Shown here: piece by piece, positions 30,803-43,152 of the stretch
How positions within the stretch are numbered: position 1 is the stretch's first letter
How the letters are laid out: each line of letters opens with the position of its first letter
From: Brachionus plicatilis
Lineage: Eukaryota; Rotifera; Eurotatoria; Ploima; Brachionidae
Length of the DNA: 64,000 nt
Direction: 5' to 3'
NCBI GenBank assembly: GCA_010279815.1
Contig: QEOQ01000238.1
Span: 52,637-116,636 of the forward strand
Notes under the pieces: model-generated
The model's database searches: none
What the model saw: only the letters and a program-made list of their open reading frames with translations
What the model was told of the DNA's origin: nothing
Made by a program: the position numbers and the translations under genes

Positions 30803-32076
30803 TTTGGCATTAATTTTTTCAAAAAATGTAATCTTAATTGTACAATAAATTTAGAGCAAAATAAATTTCTACTTTATATGATATAAATAGGGATAATTTT
30901 TTTTAAATTTTCATTTTTTTTTCTTAATTTTCATTTTCTTTTTAAATTTCATTTTTTTTCAATTTTTTTACTTTTTTTTTTCTATTTAATTTGGAACAAC
31001 GAAATTTGAATAGATACTCAAATTAATTTAAGTGCATGTAATTAATTTGACACATCAAGTTTTAAGATCATTTATCATCGTTCTTCTGTGAGTTATAACC
31101 TGAAGAATTAAGGTGTTTTAGCACAGATACGGAACGTACAATTTTTTTAACAATAAAAATTTCATCTAAAGGTATTTAATAAAAAATTTGAAAATTATTT
31201 TTTTATTAGTCAATTTATTAAATCTGGAGAAGTATGATATTTATAAGTTATTTTATCCCTTTAAGTGCTCTTTTTGACACTTTATCAAAGTTTTTAATTA
31301 ATAAATTATGAAAACTTAAATTTTGATTCAATATTTTGTTGTTGCAAGACAAATTTTAAATTTAAAAGAGAACAATTTAAGTATTCTGTTCAATTTGTCT
31401 ATTTTGAGTAAAGTTTAGAAAATGGGAAAAAAAAATTAAGCTAACAGATTACATAATCATAAAAAAGAATCGAACATATAATAAATTAAATATCATCCTT
31501 TTTAACTTAAAAATTTAATTGAAGTTAGAAAAAAAGAAAAACCTTTTTCCTTTTAAACATGAAGAAAAAAACTAATTCTACTAAAATAAATATTAGTGAT
31601 GAAATCGAATTAGCTTTTTGAACACAATTTGAAACTTGAAAAAATAAAAAATTTGAAAAGACTATTGAAAAAGTAGTATATTCGAATAAAATCTTGAATA
31701 AAAGATAAATTTGAATTTATATTTAATTTATTTTTATTTATGAAATTAAATTCGAAAATGATCCTTTTTTAAAATTAAAATTCGAACTCAACTTTAATTT
31801 AAAAAACACTTTGAATTTTAGATAAACTCAACAAATAATTTAAAAGTATTAAAATTTGAATAGAATATTTGAAAAATTAAGTATTTGAAAATTTAGTTTT
31901 TTGTACTCTTGCAGCAAAGGGTAAATCAGAACAGCTATTTTTTGGTACCTGGTAAGATGGATGGGACCATTTGTAATCCAGAAAATGTTGGAAGAGCTGA
32001 GTTGACTGGTGAAAATCTGGCACACTTTTAGTATCCAAATCGAATTGAAATTTAATTTACTTTATGAATACTTTTT

Positions 32077-32078
32077 TA
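32077..32078. other. Empty TA target site of the copy-A nested element
   Basis: Flanks read GAATACTTTTTTAATTAAAA. In copy A the same flanks are split by the element at 14974-16808 with TA duplicated. This is the unoccupied allele of that insertion. Confidence 0.85.
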
Positions 32079-32544
32079 ATTAAAATTTTTTTGATCAATT
32101 ATTTTTTTGATTAATTTTTATTTTCAAATATTAAATTGAATATTTTAGAGATTCAATATTTAATTTAAACAAATTAATTTTCAAATATATTAATAAAAAA
32201 TATATATATTAAATAATTAAATTCAGACCTAATTTTCATTCGAAATGCTTTTTATTCGAATATCGGTTCGATATGCATATTGATTTTATCTCTAATAAAT
32301 ATTAATTCGAAAAATCTTATTAACAATTAACAAATTGCTTTACTAAAAAGAAAGGTTTCTTTTTAAACCTGAAAAAAAATTATGGAACATTATGGGAACC
32401 AAGTCTAACCCGGTGACTTATTTTTTTTATTGCATATTTTGGACCCATTTTGTTCGAAAACTTCAAAAATAATCACCCAATTTCCCTGAATTTTTTTGTC
32501 ACCCCTATACCCCCGGCTGTTAATTGTGTGGGGGTCCAAAGGGG

Positions 32545-33640
32545 TTTAACTGGTTAACACGATTACACCTAAAATTGTAAATAATTATTGATGATGTCTT
32601 TTGACGAATAAAAAAAAAACTATTGAATAAAGAAAAACTTTATAGAATAGGAAAATTAAATGCAGCAAAATTTTTTTTTTTTATGTTGAGTATAATATTT
32701 GCTATTATAGTATGAAATAGTTGCAGTATAGCTATTGATTTTTCTTAAATTCCTAAAAAAAAAATTAAAAATGCCAAAAATAATTTAAAATGGTATAAAG
32801 TTAAGGTATTTTATCTTCTTGACTTGAGAAATAAAGTTTATAGTGTTTATATCTTAGAGCTAAACTTCAAGTATACAAAAAAAAAATTTTATGCTAGATT
32901 ACTAAATTTTTCTGGACTTGAACTGAATGACTATTGAAATAATCTAAATTTTTTTATATTAAGTCAAAGATTGTAAAAATATTTTTCAAAAAATCAAGAC
33001 AAAAAATTATTTTTATTTATTTTTATTTATTTCAAAAAACACCACTTGAGTGATGAAAGGTGATTAAATTAACACCACTTGGGTGATTAACAAAAAATTA
33101 TGTTAGTGATTTAATATTTTAATTTTCTTAATTTATTTATCTTAACTAGAGAACCCATTTCTTTGTAAACGATGCGGACAATGGTATGGGTTTATATTTT
33201 AATTAGGAGTTAAAGAACATTTGTATTTAGTATCAAAATTTTTATACTAAGTAAATAGCTTTTTCTTATCTTTTTTCATCATACCAAAATATGGAGAATG
33301 GTAATACCTACCGTAAGTTCGAGGTTTTTCGTTTACCTACCGTAAACGAAAATATCTTGCATTCTAAAATGAAAATAATAACTGTTAAATCAAAATGCTT
33401 TTATTAATTAAGTTTTTAATTTTTGAATGATCAATTTTCAGAAATAAATATTTTCTTTAGTTTTTTAATATTATTTTAAGAAATTCTCCAAATTAAATAA
33501 AAGAGTTGTTATTTTATTTTTTACAAGTAAAATAAAGACAAATAAACAATTAATTAATTATTGTGTCAAAAGATGTGTCAAGTTATTGTTTTCAAGTTAA
33601 CCGTCAGTTAATTGACCATAGGAATTTGTTTTTCTTTTAT
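32545..33640. other. Copy-B-specific segment
   Basis: Replaces about 160 bp in copy A. AT-rich, no gene. Includes a short repeat CACCACTTG.GTGAT (33040, 33075) and a hairpin near 33308-33352 built on CTACCGTAA. Either inserted in B or deleted from A. Confidence 0.4.
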
Positions 33641-34208
33641 GTTAGCTAACTTTTTCATACCATGATAAATGATGGGGCCCATTGAAAATAAAAATCGCTG
33701 TATTTTTAAAAATTAAGATTATTTAAAAAAAAATCAAATGATTTTCTTGTGATTAGATTTATCTTTTTATGCATTTAAATGTTTTAAAAATTATTTATTA
33801 TGTAAACTTCTTTTTTTTTGTGAAAATAAGATTGTTTAGAATTTTACTGCTGCCAAGGAAACAATATTATCATTTAAAAATATGAAAGATAATATTTTTT
33901 AAATTTTTATTTATTAAACTTGATTATTTTTCTAAAAAAAGTTAATGATAAGCCACTGATGATTAGATTAATAAATTCTTGAATTGAAATTTTTTATCAT
34001 GTAAAATTTCTTTATTATTGTCAAAATTATATTGTTTCAAATTTTATCCTGCAAAATAAACAGTATCATCATTTAAAAATTTAAATGATAAAATTTTTTG
34101 AGATAAATCAAATAAAACATTTTAAAATATAAAAGTGGTTTCTTTTATTATTTTTTTTATTAAATTCTATGATTTAAATTTTATTTAAAAATTTTATCCA
34201 TTTAAAGA

Positions 34209-37200
34209 ATGTCAAATGCTGAGAAACAAAACAAAATTGTTCTTGATGTTACTAATCAAGATATTGACCAAAATCAACTCTCGAATATATATCAAAATGT
34301 ACGCAAACAACAATATGGTGATGTATTGTGGAATGAAGAACGTCTTCCTTAAGATCAAATAAGTATTGATTTGATTGAAAAGATAAAACAACAATTGATT
34401 GAAAATAATAATTAGTATTCAAGATTTCCGAGCGATTTGACATTAGGAAAATTTAGCCATTATGTTTATCGAACTGATATAAAAAAAGCTATTTTTGTAA
34501 ATGATAATAAACACCAGATAGTTTTAGCCCATAGAGGAATTGACGTTGGCATAAGAAGTTTATTTAACGAAGATTTTCAAATGGTTGAAACTATTGATGG
34601 TATTTGGCTAAAACAGATTGTACCACAACTTCATATATGTTATTATGTCACTGAAGAAGCTCACTTGTTAGCTGAAAAAAAAGACTACCATCTTTCTTTT
34701 ACTGGTTATTCAAACGGCGCATGGCTAGCTGAGCATAGTATTTACTTTTGCAACAAATATTTTAAAAACAATAATACGAAAGCTGTTTTATTTGAAAGTC
34801 CAGGCATTGTAAAAAGTGAAGATGATGAAAAACCTAATATTATCAATCATGATACCAATTTTGATTTTAGAGACTTAAACATTGTGAACTACCTAACTGA
34901 ACCTAGTTTTAGTAATTCAATTAATAAACATACTGGAAAAACATATCGCATATTCATTGAGAAAAAAAATTATTCCTTAGATTTTTTGGATCAACTGAAA
35001 AAAATACCAAAAAAAGGAAATATTATTTATGACAAAATTAAAAAATCGAATTTTTTTATTGAGGGTTTACTTTCAGCAATGACTTACCAACGTTTAGACA
35101 GTATTCTAGAACAATTTGATATTAAAACAGGAAAGCCAAAATACTATGAAGAAATGCATCAGTGGCCAAAAATCAAATTAAATTTCGATGTTAAATACAA
35201 GGAGAATTTAAAAAATTTTGCATCGAAGGAAGTGGATGAATTATTGAGTTTAATTCCTCTTCCTGGATTAATAAAAAAGCCATCAAATATAATAATGAAA
35301 TGGATATCTAGCAATGCTTTAGAATGTCTGGGTAAAAATAAAGCCCAAGGTATTTGGTTACTATTGAATTTTTCAATAGAGTTAATTAATCAAAATACTG
35401 ATTTCAAAGATTTGAAAATCCATTATTTTATAAGAAATTAATTGATAATTACGTAAATACAGATAACGGACACAACACCGAAAATAAAAATATATGTCAA
35501 AAATTTGTTAATGTTGAATTATCCTACGTTCCTTATAAAATAGAGAATGACATGGAACAAATTCTCAGAATAGGAAACGAAAGTGAAAAAAACATAGACT
35601 GGTGTTTATATCATTTACAAAACATTAATTTAGAAATCGGTAATTTTCAATCAAAACTTAATCATTGAACAACTTGAAATGCTTAGAAAAGAATATACGA
35701 TTGAAACATTTAAAAAAAAAGATTTTTATTTTAAAGATGAAATCTTAATTAAATCTGTTTCAAATTTACGCTTGGAACAAATCAAAGAAAGGCTAGCTCG
35801 ATTTTTGCAAATAGATCCGCATTTGAAAAAAGTCATTTATGATCTTACCAAATCAAATCTAAATCTAAACAACAACTTAGAAATTTGCAGCAATTTAGAT
35901 GAAATATTAAAAACATTTGTAGGTCGATCTGATGAATTAAACAAAATGAAAGAAATATTTTTTGAAAAAAAAAAGAAGTTTTTAGCTATTTGTGCTTATG
36001 GTGGAACAGGTAAATCGACTTTAGCAAATTTTTTTGGACATATTGTTGAAAAAGATTACAAGAATTTCATAATTCGATGGATTAATTCAGATTCACGATC
36101 CAAAATTGAAACTCAATACCGAAATTTGGGTGATATATTAAATATTACTGACAAAACTGTTCAATTTGATTTTCTTGTTGACAGAATAAATGGAAAATTA
36201 AAAATACAGAATACAAATTTTTTGTTTATTTTTGATAATTTAAATAATTGGAATGACATTAAAGATATTGTTTCATCATTGCCAAAAAATGTCAAAATAT
36301 TATTAACATTAAGAAACTCCGGAATAGTAGAAAAAATAATTGATGAAGAAAATATAATAAATTTGAATTGTTTTAATCAGGAAGAAGGCGTGAGTTTTAT
36401 CAATGAACACCTAAAATATTTGGATGAAGAGCAAAAAAATCAATTAATAACAAAGATTCAATTCGATGGAAATATAATTCCGCTACAAGTTTAATTATCA
36501 GATATTTTGAAGAAAATTATGCAAAGGAATTTTCAGATTTAATTGGGATATTTGATTCGAGGAATGAAAATAATTTACAACTAGAAAATAATCTGTTTTA
36601 TGAATTGGAAAAAGAATCATTAACTACATTTAAAGTTTTATTTTACTGTGCATACCTTGATCCAGATTATATTGGATTCGATATATTATTAAAATTATTC
36701 GAAAATGATTGTATGATCGAGAATCATTTAAAAACAATACAAAAATATGGTTTTATTCAAATATTAAAATTTAAAAAAGGAATTAAAATGCACAGAATTC
36801 TTCAGAGTAAAATAAAAAGTTATCATGAAAATTCAGGAAACTATGATTCTAAAGAAATTATTTTAAGCAATATTTTTAAATTATTATACGAAAACAGATA
36901 TTCGGTTGATGAAAAAATAATTCTTGAAGATTTAAAAAAAAAGAATGAAGTAAGAAATTACTTTATACAAGTAACCAGGCAATTGGAAAATTTGAAAAAT
37001 TGCCAAAATGAAAATTTCGTTCCTGAAAAGATAAAATCCGAACTGTTGAATGAAGCAGCAAATTTTTATTTTTATCTCGATTTTAATTACAAAAAGGCAT
37101 TTAAATATTATCAACAGAGTTATGAACTGAAAAAGAGTTTATTCGATGATATTGATCATCGTGACTTGGCGAAATCCCTGAATAATCTAGGTAGTAGCTA

Positions 37201-38407
37201 TTCTAAACTTGGAGATGAAAAGAAAGCTATAGAACATTACAAAAATAGCTTTAAAATGATGAAGAGATTATTGGGTGATATTGATCATCCAAACATAGCT
37301 ATTTTATTGGATAATCTAGGTTGTAGCTATTCTAATCTGGGAGATGAACTAAAAGCAGTTGAACATTACAAAAATAGCTTTGAAATGATGAAGAGATTAT
37401 TCGGTGATAATGATCATCCTGCCATTGCTAATTTGATGAGTAATCTAGGTAATTGCTATTCTAAACTTGGAGATGTAAAAAAAGGGGTAGAATATTACAA
37501 AAATAGCTTTGAAATGAGAAAGAAATTAATCGGTGATTTCGATCATCCTGACATAGCTAATTCCCTGAATAATCTAGGTAGTAGCTATTCTAAATTAGGA
37601 GATGAAAAAAAAGCGGGAGAGTACTACAATAATAGCTTTGAAATGATGAAGAGATTATTTGGTAATAATGATCATCCTGACATAGCTATTTCCCAAGATA
37701 ATCTAGGTTGTAGCTATTCTAATCTTGGAGATGAACAAAAAGCAGTTGAAAATTACAAAAAAAGCTTTGAAATGAGAAAGAGATTATTCGGTGATATTGA
37801 TCATCTTGACATAGCTAATTCCCTGAACTATCTAGGTTGTAGCTATTTTAATCTTGGAGATGCACAAAAAGCATTAGAACATTATAAAAAAAGCTTCGAA
37901 ATGAGAAAGAGATTAATCGGTTATATTGATCATTCTGACTTAGCAAATTCCCTTAATAATCTAGGTAATTGCTTTACTAATCTTGGAGATAATGAAAAAG
38001 CAATGCAACATTACAAAAAAAGCTTTGAAATGATGAAGAGATTATTGGGTGATATTGATCATCTTGAATTAGCTTGTTCCCTGGAAAACCTAGGTGTCAG
38101 CTATTCTAAACTTGGAGATGAACAAAAAGCATTAGAACATTACAAAAATAGCTTTGAAATGATGAAGAGATTATTGGGTGATATTGATCATCTTGACATA
38201 GCCAATTCCCTGAATTATCTAGGTAATTGCTATTCTAAACTTGGAGATGAAACAAAAGCGGTAGAATATTACAAAAATAGCTTAGAAATGAGAAAGAGAT
38301 TATTCCCTGATATTGATCATCCTGACTTAGCTTATAATAGTAACTTTTCTAATCTTGGAAATGATAAAAAGGAATTGAAATATTTGAAAATGTGTTGTTT
38401 AATGTGA
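34209..38407 (+). pseudogene. Decayed tandem copy of the NLR-like gene
   Basis: Collinear with 17970-22718 and starting at the same ATG. Lesions relative to copy A: in-frame stops TAA 34350-34352 and TAG 34413-34415; an in-frame loss of 36 codons after YVYRTDIKK (about 34488); a frameshift at about 35412; another at about 35658; another at about 36488. Long pieces remain open: hydrolase part with GYSNG, NB-ARC part with GGTGKST, and a 600-codon winged-helix/TPR part (36605-38407, about 10 TPR units, many reading DIDHLDIANSLNYLG-like). The C-terminus is KYLKMCCLM, a CaaX-like end, not the hydrophobic tail of copy A. The open 600-codon 3' part may be recent decay or residual use. Confidence 0.85.
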
Positions 38408-38980
38408 AATCAACTTTTTTAATATTATTTTGGTTTTTTTATGTCATTTTTTTTAAATTAGAAATTTACTCCATTTATAAAATTCCTTTTTAATAAAGAC
38501 TTCAAAAATACAAGTAATTTTTTTGTTTTCTTTCTTATTTATATTATTTAAAATCGTCATTTTCAATTTTGAATGAACTTTTTTTGTTTTTATTGATATT
38601 GAATCAGAATCTTCTTCAATATTAGAAAAAAATAATTTACTATCATCCAGATTTATTTTGACCGCCTTTAATGCTTTTATAGATTTTTTTTTCCAATATA
38701 TGATAAATCTTTTTAAATAGTTTTTAAAATCATTCTTTTTATGGCAATGTCTCAATTTAAAATTTTTAAACTAAACATAAAATCTCTTTTCATAAATGAT
38801 TCAATCTTTTCTTCAGTTTGGTTAAGGGAAGTCAATTCTTAAAATTTTATTTTTTCTCATTTTTTTCTAAAGAAAATTACTAAAATTTTACTTAATTAAC
38901 CGATTATTATTTATTATTTAATTGAATTTTTATTAGATCTTAGCCTCGAAGGTAAAAATATAAAATATGTATAAATATGT
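38408..38980. other. 3' flank of copy B
   Basis: Similar in places to 22740-23560. A minus-strand frame at 38453-38755 begins only at a TTG and its copy-A homologue has stops, so I do not call it a gene. Confidence 0.4.
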
Positions 38981-39134
38981 ATTACTCCATTTTCTTATTC
39001 CGAGCCAAATATTTCTAAATGCGAGCTATTGTTTACCAATGGAAAAATAGGATTTTTATTTTGATTTAAGAACTGTTGCCGAGAAGATTGACTGGATATC
39101 TTTGGCATATTAGTGGGAATAATGTGAAATTACG
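38981..39134 (+). repeat. 154-bp direct repeat, left copy
   Basis: Near-identical to 39925-40078 (ATTACTCCATTTTC ... GTGAAATTACG). Both copies end at the same ACG, after which unrelated sequence follows, marking two rearrangement junctions. The minus strand of the right copy has an open frame MPKRSSQSTRQQFL of unknown kind. Confidence 0.7.
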
Positions 39135-39196
39135 GTAGTACCAATGATATAAAATTTTCTATTCAGAACACATACCACCTACTATTTATTTAAATT
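39135..39196 (+). repeat. Relic of the palindrome arm next to the pogo element
   Basis: TAGTACCAATGATATAAAAT ... CCTACTATTTATTTAA matches 46433-46490 (plus) and its mirror at 41681-41738. It is fused directly to the TPR fragment at 39197. Confidence 0.65.
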
Positions 39197-39490
39197 GATA
39201 ATCTAGGTTGTAGCTATTCTAATCTGGGAGATGAACTAAAAGCAGTTGAACATTACAAAAATAGCTTTGAAATGATGAAGAGATTATTCGGTGATAATGA
39301 TCATCCTGCCATTGCTAATTCGATGAATAATCTAGCTAATTGCTATTCTAAACATGGAGATGAAAAAAAAGCAGTAGAACATTACAATAATATCTTTGAA
39401 ATAAGAAAGAGATTAATGGTTGAAAAACTTTCCGTTAAGGTAAAGAAAAGTTTGGAGCTCCTTTTTAAGAGAATTTTCACCACTTTATAA
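39197..39490 (+). pseudogene. Isolated TPR fragment of the NLR family
   Basis: The first about 130 bp are identical to 37312-37440 of copy B (NLGCSYSNLGDELKAVEHY). A second TPR unit follows (NNLANCYSKHGDEKKAVEHY), then a diverged tail ending KRIFTTL. No hydrolase or NB-ARC part. The near-identity suggests recent copying from copy B, or from the same third gene. Confidence 0.75.
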
Positions 39491-39924
39491 CTAGCCTATC
39501 ACAGTCAAAAACAAAATATGTTAAACGGACCATTTGAGGCTTCTAAGTAAATGGAATAATTAAATAACAATCTGTTTGTTTTGATGTTTAAAAAAAAAAG
39601 CTATTAAATAATATTAAGAAAAAAAAAATTAACAACTCTAAAATATTTACACATTATTTTATTCATAAATCGCTATTTTTATTTATTTATTTTAAAATAA
39701 AAAAAATATTAATTTATTTACATTCTAAGCAAAAATTATTCATTTATTAATTGTTTCTTAAATAAAAAGCGCTAACTATATTCAAATTTAGAATTGTTGT
39801 TTTATAAGACATGGGACTTAAATCATCAATTAAGTACATTCTATTTGAAAAATTTTGCACTCAAAGGTAATGTTTTACATTAAAAATGGTATTTAACAAT
39901 AAGACATAATTCTCACCGTTAATT
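39491..39924. other. AT-rich spacer
   Basis: No gene or repeat recognised. Confidence 0.4.
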
Positions 39925-40078
39925 ATTACTCCATTTTCTAATTCCGAGCCAAATATTTCTAAATGCGACCTATTGTTTACCAATGGAAAAATAGGATTTT
40001 TATTTTGATTTAGGAACTGTTGCCGAGTAGATTGACTGGATCTCTTTGGCATATTAGTGGGAATAATGTGAAATTACG
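39925..40078 (+). repeat. 154-bp direct repeat, right copy
   Basis: Partner of 38981-39134. Joined at 40079 to TTTATCATTTC, itself the reverse complement of the first bases of the palindrome arm, so a small hairpin marks the junction (40077-40114). Confidence 0.7.
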
Positions 40079-40087
40079 TTTATCATT

Positions 40088-40993
40088 TCAAAAAACAATT
40101 TGAAATGATAAACGAACATTTTTATGAAATGAAAAATTCTACAATACGAAAAAAATCACAAGCTTTAGCTATTTACTTATTTTGGCTTAAGACTGATTTA
40201 TATCAAGAAGCAATTAAAGCTCATTTCAAACTCGATAATAGAACTGAAGTTACTCGCTATTGTGAACAAGTTAGAAAAAACTTAACTGAGTATTTTGTCC
40301 CAAAGTATATTGGTTGTAATTCTTATAAAAGAAATGAATGGGTCAAACAAAATAGTGAGATTGCAAAAGAACTTTATTCTAGATCTGATTACCAACTTGT
40401 CGTAATTGCAGATGGTAAATAATTTTTAATTTATTTGTTTTGTATATATTAATCAAAATCTTGAATTCTAAGGAACCTACATATACTGCCAAAAAAGTAG
40501 CAACAACTTTTTTCAGAGAAAATCCTTTTCGTGTCAAAAAAAAGGCCACTCGTCAAACCCTTTATTTTTTGTAGTACAAAAAATAAAGGGTTTATTTTAA
40601 AAGCCTAAGGATCATTTCCTGCTACTTTAAAACGATGCAAAAATTATTCTGAAGTGATATGAAATCGGTGTAGAATTAGATATTATTTTAAAAGATGGTG
40701 ATATTTTTTTAGTGGATAGAGGATTTAGGGATGGAGCTACTTTTTTGAAAATGAAGAATTTTATCGTTAAAATGCCAGAACTAAAGCAACTTTCTTGTTA
40801 ACAGGCCAATAATTCACGAATCGTGACAAAATGTCGCTGGGTAATTGAAGCAGTAAATGGAATTTAAAAAGAATCATTTCGTTCAGTATCACATGTTCGC
40901 AACACTATGTTGAAACACATAATGATTGATTTTAAAAAAGCCTGTTCATTTATCTATTGTTTTCGCGCTAGACTCATAAGGTGTAAAGGTTAA
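40088..40993 (+). pseudogene. ISL2EU/Harbinger-like (DDE_Tnp_4) transposase, left-arm copy
   Basis: Starts inside the gene (truncated N-terminus, ATG at 40105 internal). Reads AIKAHFKLDNRTEVTRYCEQ, NLTEYFVPKYIGCNSYKRNE, YQLVVIADG, a small intron (GTAAAT ... TTCTAAG, about 40420-40472), TYIYCQKSSNNFFQRKSFSC, then after several in-frame stops the catalytic-type segments FLVDRGFRDGATFLKMKNFI, VTKCRWVIEAVNG and CSFIYCFRARLI. D-G, DRGFRD and RWVIEAVNG match the DDE motif of DDE_Tnp_4 enzymes. Dead. Confidence 0.75.
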
Positions 40994-41014
40994 AGGTTCT
41001 GGGACTTTGGCGAC

Positions 41015-41684
41015 CTAAGGCTTTACAAAGAGAGGAAGCCGTAGTGCAGACCAAGAGCAAAATGGTGAAAAAAAAAAAAAGAAAAAAAAAAGTGGTGCGC
41101 TCGAAAAGATCGTCGAGGCGGCTGCGCCCAAAGGACGAGCAGCTAGAGGAAAAGAAGCAAGAGCATGACGCAGAGATAGGAGATAGAGAGTCAGTACTTG
41201 CCCGAAATACCGGCCTTGTTTCAAAAGGCGGACAAAGAAAAGCAGCAGCTTTGGCAGGCGATGCAGCCGAAGCGGCGGCTGTAGAGCAAGCAGGAAATGA
41301 GCTTGTCGGAGAATGAGTGCGATGCGATGAGTTTTCAAAGTTGTCGCCAAAGGAACAGGAAAGACGAATCGCAAATAGATGAGACGAGAATAAGCTTTGA
41401 AAAGTTTTATATGAACTAAAAAATGTTTTTTTTCATTTGGAACTATAAAAAAACAGCTAATTTTTGAGCGATTTTGCTTGGTTTCAGCAGTTAAGTCATT
41501 GAGGGTTGCAACATTGAGGGCACGGGCATGGAAGATCCTGTTGTTAAGACTTGGATGGGATCATGGAATACCCTTGGTAGTGGAGCGAGAACATCTACCT
41601 CTAGCACAGGAAAGGCTCACCACAAGAAAGCGAGGACGGTGTGTAACACCCAGTATTAAAACTGGCATGCCACCGTACTGTTAA
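41015..41684 (+). other. GC-rich captured segments of unknown origin (mirrored at 46487-47156)
   Basis: Two GC-rich islands: 41015-41374, with a Lys-rich then Ala/Glu/Gln-rich coding look (LFQKADKEKQQLWQAMQ in one frame, EEKKQEHDAEIGDRE in another), and 41478-41684. The best frame switches along the way, so this looks like a decayed piece of a host gene, possibly with a spliced acceptor TTTCAG at 41481-41486. Identical in the other arm. I cannot name the source. Confidence 0.5.
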
Positions 41685-41757
41685 ATAAATAGTAGGTGGT
41701 ATGTGTTCTGAATAGAAAATTTTATATCATTTGTACTAACGTATTTGCTCACTCATA

Positions 41758-41914
41758 GTGACATGTCACTATAGGCGAAAGCCTGGCAATAGTGACATGT
41801 CATAAATTATCGAACACTGGTTTTCATTTTCGATTTGTGACATGTCATAAAACCCGAATATAGACAAAAAATAGCTTTTTTTTTAATTTTTAGTACCTAT
41901 ATTTATGACATGTC
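41758..41914. repeat. Cluster of TGACATGTCA palindromes (mirrored at 46257-46413)
   Basis: Four copies of the 10-bp palindrome TGACATGTCA (about 41759, 41792, 41837, 41900) at the end of the pogo-like element, and four in the other arm. Position and symmetry suggest transposase-binding subterminal repeats. Confidence 0.5.
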
Positions 41915-42342
41915 ATAAATTTTTTCAAATTTCAGAAATTAAAAGGGGGGACCCTTATCGAAAAAAATGAAAAAAAAAATTTTTCTTAAATTAAAATTCC
42001 AATATATAGATTTTTATGTGCTGATTCAGAATAATATAGGTTTTGTATTTTTTGGATCAACAATACTAAAGTTATAACAAAAAAGATAATTTTTGAAAAT
42101 TTAGGAAAATTCTTAAAAATGACATTTTTCCCATTTTTCAGGGTATCATACCTCGAAAATTGAAATTATCCGATTACAAGATCGACAGTGAATTTTGTAG
42201 ATCTTGAGCTAATTAAGAAAAATAGACCTCGGATTTAAATATATCTCTTCAGAATCCAGAGATACAGCCCTTCAAAAATTACCAAAAAACGCTCCAAAGG
42301 GGTACTATCATTAAAAAATGAAAAAAAAAATTTTTTCAAAAA

Positions 42343-43152
42343 TTTTTCAAATTTAGCTTATTTATTTATTTATTTTATTTTTATTATTCATATTTTAAAT
42401 TGAAAGTAAATAAAAGGTTTTAATCCATATTTGATTATTATAATTAAGCAAGCCAAATAAATGAACAGCAAACTCTAAACAAAATTTTTTTTTAAAAGCT
42501 TAGCTCAGATACTTATAAATTTAAAGAGAAATCGAATCTTTAGACAAAGAAAAGTCTAAGTTAAAGAAAAAGTTAAGTGAAATCTATTTTTAGATTTCAA
42601 AAACCATCATTTCAAATAATTTTTTAGCTAAATAGAAATAAGAAATAATAAGAAATTGAATAGTCGTGTCATAACTTGACTTGACAGTGATGATGTTTGT
42701 TTAACTTTATTTAACACAATATAAATAAAAGATTTTCAGCTCTATTTTAACCAAATAATTTTTCATATAAATTTATAAACAGCAAATTAAAATAAAGCTT
42801 CTTTATTACAGTTTTCATATTGAAAATTTAAAATATTACAAAAAGTTTAAATTTCAAATTTGCTGCATAATTGGATCTCTAAAATCTTTTTTCCACCATT
42901 TATCTGTTGACTGGGTAGGGATGCATTTATTCTTAAAAAGCAGAGCTCAAATATATTTTGGTTAAATGCAAAGCATTAAATTAAGTATTCTACAAATGCG
43001 ATTTTTTTAAACTCCTAATATCGTTGCTTGGAATTATGGCACCGACCCTTATTTACGACCCTCATTTTCGACCTAATTTAAAATTCCTGTCTACGCCACT
43101 AATCTATTTATAGTGGAGTTTAATGTAAATATTAAGATTAAACTGTTAACTA
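42343..43152. other. Non-coding 5' part of the pogo-like element
   Basis: AT-rich, no gene seen. Confidence 0.4.

Larger units (their letters stand above)
30587..38850 (+). repeat. Segmental duplication, copy B
   Basis: Partner of 13477-23560 in the same orientation. Lacks the nested elements of copy A (empty site at 32077-32078). Has its own extra segment of about 1.1 kb at 32545-33640. Contains the decayed NLR copy. Confidence 0.85.
40088..42342 (+). repeat. Left arm of the 8-kb palindrome
   Basis: Reverse complement of 45830-48083. Positions pair with a constant sum of 88171 from the outer edge to at least 41758. I saw no mismatch in the outer 1.67 kb: the open frames there are identical in both arms. 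The inner about 585 bp has at least three small differences (near 42021, 42110 and 42148). Confidence 0.9.

Noticed and set aside
38453..38755. Minus-strand frame of 100 codons in the copy-B 3' flank
   Set aside because: Starts at a TTG, not ATG; the homologous region of copy A (about 23260-23440) has stops, so it is not conserved as coding.
41015..41374. Minus-strand 119-codon frame and its mirror at 46797-47156
   Set aside because: Low-complexity translation of the decayed GC-rich segment; no frame stays coherent across it.
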